From Pseudopithomyces maydicus (Eukaryota > Ascomycota > Dothideomycetes > Pleosporales > Didymosphaeriaceae): a stretch of 64,000 nucleotides of DNA. Under the pieces are notes generated by a model that was not told the origin of the DNA, searched no databases, and saw only the letters and a program-made list of their open reading frames with translations. A program made the translations under genes and the position numbers. Below, in pieces: positions 21,232-33,410 of the stretch (position 1 is its first letter; each line of letters begins with the position of its first letter). The stretch is from assembly GCA_026873275.1 (NCBI GenBank), contig JANTUC010000010.1:558001-622000 (forward strand). The letters are read 5' to 3'.

Positions 21232-24200
21232 GGTGGTTCAAGGGCAGCAGGCAGGTGCAAGGCTGAGATGGAATGCGGTGAGATTTGAAAGGAGTGGTGT
21301 CGTCGACGGCTTTGGGGGTCGACGAGGTGGGCAGTGGACGAATGGCGGGCGAGGTGCAACGAGCGTGACAGCTAGTCGAACATGGCGATGATGGTGGTGG
21401 GTGTTGGTGTAGGCTGCAACCGAATGGGGACAAGCAACAGAAAGCCAAAGGCGATCTGACGGGCCGCAAGGGGCGGGTGCGGATAGACGGGAGTATATAT
21501 TCTCAGCAGGCGGTTGAGCAAGTCATGCGCGACACAAGCGGCGTGGAGCGGCAGGTGGCGACGACGATGGTGTATAGGCAGCGGGCCAGAAATGGGACAG
21601 GCAAAGAGCGGCGTCCGGTAATGGGCTCGTACCTGCAGCTTGATGGAACCGTCGCGCTTAGCTTGGCCTGAAGTGCATGCAGGAACCGCAGCTAGCGGGT
21701 GGCGAGCAACGAAGTTCTTGTAGCATGTAGCAGAGCGGTGAGGGAGGTTAATTTTACGACTGCCTTGGAATCTGGTGGTCATACCGTTAGCACGATAGCG
21801 TATGGCCGCGATAGGTAGCTCCACCGCTCGCTAGGATGAAGCTGCACGCATGGGCCAGGGTGCTCTGCTGTGCTGGTCCACCTCTGCTCCCACGGCGGGC
21901 CCACGCCATGCTCGACTCGAAACGAGCAGGACGTGGCGCTGGGAAAAAGGCGTACGTAAGTAAGTACCGGACCTGGCGAGCATTGCCCGGGTGTACCTGG
22001 ACGTCAGCGACTGCCCGTCGCCCACCGCGCGCAGCCCTGGAGCCCTGGAGAAGGTGGCATCAGGTGCACACCCACCTTCAAAGTTCACTCGCAACACGGC
22101 ATAGGCGAGCGAGCGCTTTGACGGGACGGGGCGTGTGTTCGGCAGCTCTTGCAACTCACCTGCTGGACCCGTGAGCAGCAGCAGTGATGCCCCTGACACA
22201 GGGCGATCATCCACTCCACAGGCGAGCAGGCCAGCGCCCAACGAGGCATGGCGTCCGGTGCAGCTATGGCCCATCCCCAAGACATGCGCGGATTCGACTC
22301 GTCCCGCAACCTTCCACTGTTCGTCGTGGGCGCTGGCATCTGAAGCTGCTGGCAGTGTGTTGGCAGGAGATGGCGTCCAGCCACTCAGGGGCGCTGAAGC
22401 CCATGATCAGGCAAGGCGGGCGTCGACGCCAGCCTGCTTAGCCCCCCAACCCTTCCCCAACACCAGCACCAGCACCCCGCCCGCAAACCACTGGGCAACC
22501 ACACCTACACTCTTACTCTGCTGTACCTGCAGCACCGTCCTCTGCGGCCCCCTAGCCTAGCCATGTCATGCCACCAGACCGTCCCAGCACGGGGAGACTT
22601 TGGCTGCTGCTGAGCCCTCCACCGCGCAGGCCAATGGCATCCGCGAGCTCGCCATCCCGCAACAGCATCTTCGAGGAAGGCCCGACCCTTGCGGGTACAG
22701 TACACTCTAACTTTGCAACCAAGCCATCGTCTTTGGCCTTGTGCTCGGGGTTGCCGCCTGAGCTGTTTGGTGCAGTACCTAAGGTACTTGGCTGGAAATT
22801 CTCCGAAGCGCTTCCCGCGCTGCGCAATGCCCTCGCTGCCCTGCCCTGACGCCCTGACGCCAACCTTGGGGGCTAGTTGCTTGCATCACTATCCACTGCT
22901 TAGGGCAGGCACCACCGCCTGCAATCTCCCAAACGAGGCCGCCAGAGCAACCTTATCAACATCGCCCTGGAGCCCTCTCCAGCTACACTAACCGCACGGC
23001 AGAACCATTCTGATAGTGCACGGCAGCGAGTCAGGCCAAGCAACACACCTCTCACGAACCGTCGGCCTAGCTTGTCGCTACATCTGTCTCCGGTCCGTGA
23101 TCAGTTTCCACTCTGGCGTCATGGCACTTTGCAGCAGCGAGCACTCTTCGACCTCACCGTGTGAAGACACGCTCCAACCGCGCTTTTTCTTCTCGAGGGG
23201 AGACCACACCTGACGCTTGCTCCGGCTAAATTGCAAACGCTGCACGTGGGCTCCGATCATCGACGCCACAGACGAGGGACACCCTTGCTCTGCCTAGCCT
23301 GAGTGTGGAGTGTCGCACGTCCGCTGTCGTGCAGCATGGGGCTCTTCCTCTTGCTTTTCTGACTATGCAAGCCTCATGCGAAGAAACTCCTCTTCTCCAT
23401 TGTCACTGGAGACTCCTCCAGCATGGCCCTGCGAGGCTGAAAACTTCGCGCTGCCAACTCATCGCCGCTGCCTCCTCGGCTAGATGAAAACAGCAGGTCA
23501 TGGTCAGAGTTTGCTGCAGGATGCAGCGAGCAAATCTTCACCGGGGCCAATCACAGCCGCGAGCCCACTCTCTATGTCTTGCCTCAAAACTGCTTAGACA
23601 GCATCTAGGCCGTCCCTACCATGCCCTGGAATTTCCTCAAGTCGACGTCAGTCTTATCCGGTTTCGAAAGCCGATATCAGACTATGGAGCACCTCCTGCC
23701 CCGGTTCATTTTTCCAGCTGCATGCCCTGTTCAACACCCAGTCGACTTGTTGTACCCACGTGCATTCTGTTGCCCGCCCTGCTTGCAAATTCATGTCGTG
23801 CACCCAACCTATCTTAACCTTGCGGCTTGCAACTTTGATCATCTCCATACCTTTTTGGAATCAGCAGACCCTTCACCGTTCAACATGTGCTGACGGGCAG
23901 CATCGATTCCGTCAGATGACAAAATCTACTTATCAGTTCCACAGAATACGAGGTGCTTGCCAAAACAGTCTCACTGCGTATTCGATACGTTAGACCGATG
24001 TTCTGGACGATAGAATACATCATCCTTCCAACATCTTTTCCGCCTTGCTCCTGTAGCCTTGGCTAAACGGTCGCTTAGTCGAGGTACATATGCCGATCCC
24101 AGGCATTACTGTCACTCCTCACTACGATACAGTTCGCCCAAAGACAATCACATCAGCTTAATGTCGGTTAAAATGAATCGTCTTGATGATGATGGGACAA

Positions 24201-27115
24201 AAATTGCTCGCCCTGTGGATGTATGACCAATGCCGACGATTGCCATGATGAGTCGTGTCTCTTCGACCGTGGTCCGCACCACTTTTAATCAATCATGAGC
24301 CTGTATGTCGAATCCGTCTCCTTTCCCGATACTGCGCTTGGCGCGGGATGCTGCAATCTATTCAACCCCCAACATCTCGGAATTAACGCCTGTGAATAGC
24401 CGTGATATAGTTCACGCAGCAAACCTGCAGCGAAACTGCAGCAGTACGTGCACGGCCGCGATCAGTGCACAGGCGGCTCCAACGTCTCCTTTGTACCGGA
24501 ATTGCAGCAGTTACAAAATGATAGACTTCACCGGTACCCCAGCACCCTACGGTGTTTGGTCTACCAGTCGGTCCTGTGCCGGTGCAACATTGCACCGACA
24601 CGAATTGTGGTATTTTCAGCGAGCCTCAGTTTCCATTAAGATGCGGAAGCGCTGGGAAGTCGGCCCGCACGCTGGCCTTCAGGTCGAGACCCAAATCTCA
24701 CCAAACTCTTTGTGGGGTCTCCGCATCCGACATTTGATACGTACCTCATCTAGCCACTGATCTCATACTGACGCCCCGCTGTACAGATACGTATCCGTCG
24801 CAAAATCCCGCATATACCAGTACCGTGGCACTGCGCGTTGTATCTATCCGTCTAGCACCTCCGATTTACCACCGTAGTAGAACCGCACAGGAACGCTCCA
24901 ATCTATTCTTACCACTATCGCAAACTGGAAAGGGTAGGTAATCTGCAAAACGCCCCATCGAAACGTTGCGCAACCGCCAACCCGCTGCGTCGGATACTTT
25001 GTAGTGTTCCTGTCGGAGGTACTTCCGACAGGTCGTCGTATGCCGTGTAACATGAACGCCATTCTCTCAGGTACAAGATCCAGGGGAACATGGAATACGC
25101 AATACAGCCCTGTGTTAGTAAAACTCAGATGAGTATCATTGGGATGATGGCTTCACATGAGGCCCTCTTTTTTCATTCCCATGGGCAATGGCACTTATTT
25201 TCGCAGGTGTGCCGAGGGGGCCTGGAGTTTTGCGAAGGCCTGTACCAAGGGGCGCAAATGGTTGACGCGGCGAGGACTCCGCAAGGCGGAATATGATGGC
25301 GTGACTCGTTTTGGGAACGAAAGATCTCCTACGTAAGCCATGGATGGTGGGCTTCTGGTGGCGTCGCTGCGCCAAAAAAAAGGTCCAAATTGATGTCTCG
25401 CTTTTCGGACCAGGTCCAAGCCAGACGCACTGTTCTTTGATTCGCGAGAGTAGAGGAGTTACCCAAGGCAGTTTCGTCAGCGTCAATTTGGTGTTTCCAT
25501 CAAACGTGTTCACCTGGGCCTGGTGGGTAGTTCAAAGTAGAACTTGAGATCAACGGGCCTTCCTGCTGGATGTTACTTCGTTCATAGATCACCAGAAAAT
25601 AGTTCCAAAAAAGGTTATCATGTCTCTCTATTCCCGTAGCAATGCTTCATTGCCAGTCAAGGTGCCACAACACTGCGGTAAGACTCCGATGATTGGACCT
25701 CTTCCTATTCCCGATCTATATCCACAAATTTCACTCTGCCTGTCACTACCATCAGTGCCGATGCGTTTGCCGCCTCAGCGCTAGGATGCAGAATCTGTCT
25801 CCCGGTACCTTTCGTTGTGTCTCAGCTATCAACCCAGGTACCTGGTACTCACTCCCATCGGCCTCGTCCGACCTTCTCCTCGTGGTGCAGTGCAACGTAA
25901 CACCATCTCGCGCCATCACCTGATGTGGCGACATGAACGTTGGATCGGAAAGTACAGCGATTGAACTAGACGCGTGTGACCGCGGTGAGAAATTTTCCGT
26001 AGGGTTGGGTGTTCTGTGGTGGCGAGATGATTATTGCCGTATGTTTGTCACCGAGGGTCCAATTACTGGATGGCCCTGTATCGAGTTTTTGGTGTTGGAC
26101 ATGATAGGATCAGGATGTTAAAGTAAGATTACAAATCTTTTTCTAGAGATCATTCGGAAGATAATCGTGGAGGGATCGTTGTATATGCCATCTTACCCGT
26201 TCTGTAGCCACTGCACCTAGTGTCGGTGAATGTCTACAAGATAGACACACGCACAGAACAGATCAACACGCATACAAGTACGTAGCATTCAATGCTTGAA
26301 TAAATCCACACACCATATGTAGACCAACTACCAGAAATAAAAATTCCAAATCATCAGCCTTGGCCATCACTACCTACATCCCCATCAGGCCAACATGTAC
26401 CCACCTACGCACTCAACACCCACCTCTCCTCACCCCCGAAATCTACATCCCAACAAAATATCCACATCCAACCCCAATTCTTACGACCACCAACCTCGCC
26501 ACGTCGTCATCCATCCCAGAATCAAATCCCCCACGTACACACGCAGCTCCAAGACAGTGTCTCAGCCACGCTGACAACCTGCACGCACGCACGTACTTGC
26601 TTCTTCTTCCGTCCCACGTCCGTACCTTCCGCCCCGAGTTCCGACACAAGCCACAATTCACCACATGCTAGTCGTTTCACACCGCGCCTCGTCCGACCTT
26701 CTCCTCGGGAAAGACGGCGTTGCACTGGCATGTGTCGTTGTGCGGATGGACTGTCGGGTGAGGCCGCGGTACGGCGGAGGGTAGACTAAGGATCAGGTGT
26801 TACATAGCGGGTTGTAGGTAGGGATTTGTTGGATGGAATCTGTGGCTGTTGGGTCATGACTGTGAGGTGTTTGAGAAAGGGGTTTTTTTTTCTTTCATAC
26901 CAGTTAGGAGGGCGGGTCAGTTTGTCGCCTTTTGTGAAGCTCCTATTTGACAGTTTGTAGCTTTGGTATTAAAGATGTACGTTGGTGATGATTGATAGAA
27001 TTGTCAGTTAGCCAAAGTTTCGACATGAAGAATCGGAAAACACGGTAGAATTGAAAGCCATCTCAATTACTTGAGCATCATCTACGAAGATCAATCGCAT
27101 CCACTACACGCCTCG
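21232..27115. other. Large gene-free region, 5.9 kb
   Basis: No domain, convincing exon chain or complete mobile element was found on either strand. The left half (21.2-23.5 kb) is GC-rich and carries many overlapping non-homologous open frames of 60-150 codons. The right half is less GC-rich. At about 26.35-26.67 kb the plus strand is markedly C-rich and G-poor. The 3' UTR of TRAPPC11 must enter from the right, and the promoter of the membrane protein from the left. Confidence 0.5.
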
Positions 27116-30100
27116 CTATTTCTCTCCGTCTGCGTCTCCATCTGGCCCTGGCACCCATACGCCTACACCCTTCTTGTCGTTTCGCATGCCGTCCGTACCG
27201 AGTACCTTCAATACCTTGTTGAAGTACCGATCCGTAACCCTGAGCATGGGGGTGATCCACACGCCCGTCTTTGTGGGCACCAATACATATCTTACCTCTT
27301 GTCTACTCATCGGCAAAATCTGCAGCGTCCGCAATTTCGGTCCTGAGAATCCAAATTCTTCCGAAGCTTCCATGGAAAGTTCGAACGTGAGGAAGTGCAT
27401 GGTTGGGTTTTCCAATGTGTAGGTGAGGTGAATAGCATCAGGTAGCGAGGGAGATGGCGATGCGGTAGCAAGTACGCGAGGTTCACCTCCGGGTATCTGA
27501 ATACGTGGGATAGGAATCGTGGTCCTGACCGTGGGGTTCGGCTCTTCACCGGGTACAGCTGCGCGCTGCCAAACGATGTTGAGACTAGTATCGATAGCGG
27601 TGGGTCTTCTCTCCTCCAAGTTCGTTTTTCGACAATCGATGTTGAAGGAGTACTCGTGTAGGGCCTGTGGCTCCATCATTTCGTCTATAGAAGAAAATTC
27701 TGGCGTGATGGCACATGTGGCCCCGCCATGCACAAGGTGCGTTTCCACAGCGAGGTCTTTGAGTTCCAGCTTTTCTGAAGCGTAAGATGCTATCTTAGCC
27801 CGGAGATGCCATTTCTGGGCTATGCCGAAGGCGTCTTTAGAGTCCGTGGCGGCCTGGACTTCATGTTCCGGGAGGGAGAAGTAGGAAGGCCAAGGATCAG
27901 GGTGTACACGGGGCGTGAGCTCGTAGCTCGTCTCGAAAGGCTCTATAAATACCAGATCCGCGATCATGATCTTCGAGATTGGGATGTCGCGATCGCTGAG
28001 GAGATGATACAGGACTTTGACTTCCAGCGCGTAGTCTGCGGGCTCAGACGGCGCGGTAAAACGTATCTTCTCGACGGTTTTTTCACCTTTGGCAAGACGT
28101 CCGACAATGTGCCCAGGGAGGTCAATATCATTGTCTTCATTGTCGACAGGAGGAGGTACCTCCTTCATCGGAGACGTGACGTCGCGAATCCAAGAATAAC
28201 CCAGACTATCTTTGGAGCGACCGAGAAGGCGGACTTCAAGAACAGCTTCGGTTTCCTCATCCTCTTTGTTTAATATTTCCATCGCTAAGGTAACTGGCTC
28301 ATCGGTGTAGTAATGATCGCGGACGTCGGGGAGGCGGATTTCCATTTTTGGTGGTTTAGGCAGAACTTTAACGAGAGACCCAGATCCGGTTTGTAGTTTT
28401 CGTTGCCTCGTGGAGCTTCCTGATCGAATCCACCATTTTGGCGAGTAGTTGAACGGCATGGTGTTGGTTGATATCACAAGGTCAAAACCTTCTGTTTCGA
28501 TGTCAAACTTAGAACTGATCACCTCTACTTCACCCGAGTCTCGGAAGACGACAGAAAAATCGAACACTTTCGTTTGGCCTGGATGCAGAGTCAAGTCGAC
28601 ATTTCCAAACCATCGTGGTTTTTCTGTGGACGAAGTCTGCTCTTCAAGATGGCAATCAGTCAGCTGCGAGGTACTGACAGAAGGATCTGCCTCATTCGTC
28701 TCATGCGATAGCCTTATCTCACTGAGACACCCTTTAAACTGGAAGGCCAAGTTGGATAGTGTGATAGGCGCGGAACCTCGTCTAGCCCAAGATGTGAGAG
28801 TAATCTGGGCGGAGAGTGGTTCCCCGACGTTACCCTCGTTCTTGACAAAGATAAAAGTCGATGAGACTGTGTTATTAGGAACATATTCCAGACGCACATA
28901 TTGCATGGAAACTCACCACATGATGCATACTCTTCCGTGTTTAGAGCAACGATTGTGTTTTCAGCTGATGTATCTTTCGGGAAAGGTTCCAGACAGTTCA
29001 TCATGTCGTGCTTGTACTTTGTTTTCCCAGTGAACACTTGATAGATTGTTAGTGAAATGTTCTCGGTATGGCTCTACGGTATGCATACCAGACGAGTTTA
29101 GTTCCCATTCTGTAGCAACATACGTCTCCACATCCTGTACGCGTAGAGCACATTCGTGCGTGCCCCAAAGAACTTCTGATGCCAAGCTCCAGAAGCCTTC
29201 CTTTCGCCAAGCCATAGTTTCCCACAAGGGTCGCAGTACCTTGAACGCTTCGTCGAACTCCTTCACATGTAGTAACGTCCGAGCAAGCTCAAGTTGCAGC
29301 TGCTGTACCTTTCTGTATTGACGCCGTGCCTCAAACTCTTCTATGGCTGCATTAAGCTTGGTAGTGATGTCTTTCCAATGTTCAAAACCTCCTGGAGTGC
29401 CTTGCAATGGATACTCCAGATGCGGTTCGGGAACTAGATAAGAATCGTACACTTGATTTCTGTTGGACACCTTGGCTGCAGGTGACATGCCGGGTGGTGT
29501 GCGGTCTTCCTCCGGCATATCCCGAGCCAGCAAATATCTTCTCTTCGCATGGTCGGCGGCCGACTTGTACCAGTAACCTGCATGATGGAGGAGTTCCCAC
29601 GGAGGCAGACGCTCGCCGGTGGAGAATTGTTTTTCAGGTGGTGCATGCACAGGATTCATGTCGACGCTGGGTAGCAGGTCTGACTCTGGGAGAGGGGCAA
29701 CTATCCTGAAGACTCTCAGGTTTGCTTGCTGTATCAATTGTGCCATTGTCTGTGCCCAGACGGACTCCCATGCTTCCCATCCATAGTTGGAGGTGCCCTT
29801 GCCGCGTCTATCAAGCACGTCCTTCAATTTGACCTTGTACTTGTGCCATGTTTGTGTTGCCGAAGTAAGATAGTTATTTGATATTTGGCAACGAACATGC
29901 CTGAGTGCTATGGTATCAGCTAGCAGCCTTATTTCGTCCCATCTCGGCGACCAGCTTGCAGTGGTCTCAAAGATGCCTTCGGGGCCAAACAGTATATCGA
30001 GGGCTATGTTGTAGTGTCTTTGGGCGGCATCCATCTCTTGCCGGAATTCGGCAAAGACACCCAGCTTGAACTCGTAACGGAGGCCCCAGCCAGGATACCC

Positions 30101-31071
30101 TAACGTCTGGGAGGTGCCCCGGGTCGGAGGAGCCGTCGGTGGTGGAATGGTGCTGCGGGTCTTCTTACGCCTCGCGCGCTTTGTGAGATCACGGTAGTAC
30201 TCAACGCTGATAGGTTTCAGGGTGGTCAAAACATTAGTGACAAAGCGCGGAGCTCGACTGGGGACGAGGGCGGGAGGAAGAAGAGCTGGCTCTTGGGATC
30301 TAGCCCGGTATTTCGCCGTATGTTGTTCAGACGTTCGTCGATATCGGGGGCTTCGAGCACGGATTTGTCACTGAGCAAGACGACTGCAAATCTAGTCTTG
30401 TAGCCGGATCTCTGGATCTGGTCTTTGAGCTTGGTGATCTCCGACTTGAGGCGGTTGTCATCCAGGCTGTTTGTGATGGGGTCTGTGGTGAAATCGAAGA
30501 AAGACACGAATACGGCGGGAACGTAATGCTGGTGTTTGGCGACCCACGTAGGGGTCATGGCACCGTCCGGGAAGACGGGCGAGCGGGGGACAAGGGCGAG
30601 ATTGGGGAGTGCAGCACCCATGATGTCGGCTGGGCAGCTGTGGGACTGGCGGGCGGGGTGTTCTCTGATGTGGTGGGAGCATCAGCCTTCTTTGGGGGCA
30701 ATTGGAAGCTCTGGCGCGGAGATGAGTAATGGGTTCTTCATGTGGACGGCATTCGACGTTGGTCTACTGGGGGGCGCCTGACCTACCCTCCCTACAGCGC
30801 GCATCCTGAACTTGGTCAGGGTCTCTCGCCTGTCGAGCCCATGGGCCTCCCACGGGGTGGTTGTGCTGTCATAGCGCAGGAACTCTTGCAGCAGCTGCTG
30901 GGCGCGGGTGCTGGTCAGGGCTGGTATGTCGGCATTGAGGGCGGTGGTCTGCTGGCCCTTGAGCAGGTCCTGGAAGGGCTGCTGGGGATCGAGCTCGGGC
31001 GCAGTTCCCAGGCCGGACAGGGCGATGAAGGGCAGGTTGTGGAGCACGTAGCCGGGCGGGAAGGCCTCCAT
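27116..31071 (-). CDS. TRAPP complex subunit TRAPPC11 (foie-gras/gryzun protein); two frame breaks
   Basis: Exons 31071-30787, 30710-29089, 29036-28917 and 28866-27116. The N-terminus MEAFPPGYVLHNLPFIALSG and the segment after intron 1 (FQLPPKKADAP, later VLHSPISPLSP then FPDGAMTPTWVAKHQ) fit fungal TRAPPC11. The middle carries the foie-gras domain (VEYYRDLTKRARRKK, GWGLRYEFKLGVFAEFRQE). The C-terminal 580 residues are the beta-rich gryzun region (TFIFVKNEGNVGEPL to TKTGVWITPMLRVTDRYF). One base seems missing in the G-run 30585-30589, between LSP and SPVFPDG, and another at the A-run 30242-30244, between VELRA and NVLTTLKPISVEYY. With both counted the protein is 1259 residues, a normal length. 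TRAPPC11 is a TRAPPIII subunit acting in ER-Golgi trafficking and autophagy. It is transcribed away from RXT2, with 494 bp between the starts. Confidence 0.85.
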
Positions 31072-31565
31072 GGAGGGGTATGTGGCGCGTGGAGACGGTC
31101 TGGGGCGGGCTTGGGGCGGCGTGCGGGCGAGGTGCAGCTGGGGCTGCAGAGGAACAGGGCGGGGAGGTGCCTCGGGCGGTGCTGGTGTGGTCGTAACCGT
31201 CGGCGAGGGCTGCTCAGACGCGCTGCTCGATTGGCGGCTGTTTGATGATGTCGCACGCGGGCGAAGAAGACCGGGGTGCGGCTGGCACCACCACCCCGGT
31301 GCTAACACCCACCGCTACCCTTCCGCTACCCTACTGCAGCACGCTTCTTCCCCTCCCGCGCCCTTATCCTCCTCCAGCATCCCTCCCTCGAGCAGAGCCT
31401 CCTCCCCGCCGCCCCGCCCCGAGCCCCCATCTCGACGCGTCTACCCGCAGCCAGAGCTCTTTTTGCCCGGGACCTTGTGCTCGCCGGCGCGCAGCTCCAG
31501 CAGCTGCACCGCAACAAGCCGATACCGCCCTCGCCCGCGCCCTCGCCCGCGCAGGCGCTGTCGCC
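31072..31565. promoter_or_regulatory. Divergent promoter of TRAPPC11 and RXT2
   Basis: 494 bp between start codons facing apart, GC- and C-rich on the plus strand with several CCCC and CTCC tracts. No individual binding site can be named. Confidence 0.5.
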
Positions 31566-33083
31566 ATGGCCGGCTCGCAGCAGCAGCAGATCATCGACAC
31601 CATCTTCTCCATGAAGAGGCGGATCCTGCGCCCCGACGATTGTACGCGCCGCCCGCCGCCCATGCCGCGCCGTCCTTGACTGACCGTCTCAGCATCCGAC
31701 GACGAAGACACAGCGCCCGCCTACGGCAGCCAGAAACAGAGCCTCAAGCGCAAGGTCCAGTACTCGCGCTCCGGCAACACGGACGGCGCCTCGGACCACC
31801 GCCCCTACAAGAAGGTACAACTCTGACCAACATTTGCGCCAGGGTCCACGCTAACACGCTGCCTCAAGAGAATCGAGCATGCCGGCTATCGCAGGTACAT
31901 CCTGCAGCGGAACCCTCCCAAGTACGACTGCGACGGCGATCTTGTCGAGCCTGTCGACGAGGACGACGATGACGACGACCTCCTCTCCGCCATCGAAGAG
32001 AACCCGTACGCCGACATACATCTCGAAGGTACCCGCTCACCATTCACCTGGCCCTCCTCCACACGCTGACAGTCACCCACAGAATTGCTCGCGCCATTGG
32101 CCTCCGCCGCCGACCTGCCCACCCACCCATCGTACAGCGTCGCCTATACCTCCAAGCACCTCACAAACATGACCAGCGAAGCTGCTCAAATATCCCGCAA
32201 GGAAAATATCGCCCTGCGACATGCAAAACTGCTGTTCAACAAACTTCAGGGCGATTCCAGCTTTGCTCCTCAAGCTCTGGCACCATTGGCGCGCGAGACC
32301 TTCTACGACTTTGGGCGCGAACTCGCCAACGGTCGCCCCACAAATGGCTCGTACGAGCAGAATGGGAGGATTGCAGAGGAGAACGCAAACCAAGACACCC
32401 CAACCGTCGGCGAGGATGTGGAGATGGGGGATACAGGACTCAGCAATGGCACTGCTCAGAAAGAAGATCTGAATGGGACAGCACATAACGACGCCGATCG
32501 TACAAATGGCACTGGCGTCACAAACGGGTTATCGCGCGCTGTAGAAGGAGAAGCAGCCCATGTCAACGGCGACCAAGCGCAGGCCGACGGCCAAGACGAC
32601 GCCTCGGATACCGCTTCGCAAAACACATCGCACCGCATGACTACGCGCGCAAGAGCACACGCTGCCTCGACCCCCTCACCACCACCCTCGCCCACCAGTA
32701 CCATTCATGAGGTTCACCCCATGTTCATATACCCCACCGATGCTCTCCCAGATCGCGATATGGGGCTCCCGGCCGACGAGGCCGAAGACACGCGTCTCCT
32801 CCTTTCAGCTTACGTACAAAAGCAAGAAGAAGTTGCGCGCTTGACTACAGAGCTGTACTCGGGCATACTTGAGGGGGAGCGCATGAGGCAGGAGGTTCTC
32901 AAGATGGCCAAGGCGGAAGCCCATCTGGGTGAGATGAGCGATGGGGAGGACTGGTACGACCGAGAGGAGTGGGGTCTGACCGAGGACCTAGGCAAAGGAA
33001 AAGACGAGGAGGAAGACGACGCTGTGGTGACAGGCAAGAAGAGTACGAGACAAAGAAGGAAACCGGACAAGGAGGATCGATAG
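31566..33083 (+). CDS. RXT2: RXT2-like subunit of the Rpd3L histone deacetylase complex
   Basis: Four exons, 31566-31641, 31693-31814, 31869-32028 and 32083-33083, give 452 residues with no frame problem. The RXT2 N-terminal domain is unmistakable: IIDTIFSMKRRILRPDD, then SDDEDTAP, LKRKVQYSRSG, YKKRIEHAGYRRYILQRNPP, DCDGDLVEPVDED, AIEENPYADIHLEELLAPLA and SAADLPTHPS. The last of these is followed by conserved helices (SRKENIALRHAKLLFNKLQGD). The rest is acidic and Asn/Gly-rich, with a late coiled coil (LLLSAYVQKQEEVARLTTEL) and an acidic-basic tail. The three introns are 50-54 nt and each falls inside the conserved domain, so the splice sites are well supported. In yeast, Rxt2 belongs to the large Rpd3 deacetylase complex that represses promoters. 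It pairs head-to-head with TRAPPC11. Confidence 0.9.
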
Positions 33084-33410
33084 AACGAAGATATTCTATC
33101 GTTATAAACTCACGGGGAAGTGGTCCACCCAAAAGAGGCGAGAGAAGGAAACTCCATCGTGGGGATACCTTCCTGCAACAAAGGGAATGGAGGGGGTGGC
33201 GTTTTGTACATCATTTGCACTGTAGCGGGCGGCGTCCTCATTGCTGTATACCCCATTTAAATCTGTCGCCATGTACGCAGATCAGGAAGAAAAAATCCCG
33301 GTTCTTATTACTCCATAACGTCTATCTCAGCTCCACCCTAACCCTTGCTTCCATCCCTTCAATCCATGTCCCTATGCTGCGTGTACCTGGCACAATCTCA
33401 ACCTCGCGCA
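33084..33410. other. Convergent 3' region of RXT2 and TBCE
   Basis: 327 bp between facing stop codons. It should hold both polyadenylation regions. Confidence 0.5.

Noticed and set aside
22135..22560. 141-codon plus-strand frame in the 5.9-kb gene-free region
   Set aside because: Low-information Ala/Pro/Ser-rich translation expected of GC-rich noncoding sequence, with no splice partners.
30586..30786. Two opposite frameshifts near the TRAPPC11 N-terminus
   Set aside because: An intron at 30711-30786 (donor GTAGGT, acceptor GCCAG) explains the first change exactly; only the one-base loss in the G-run 30585-30589 remains.
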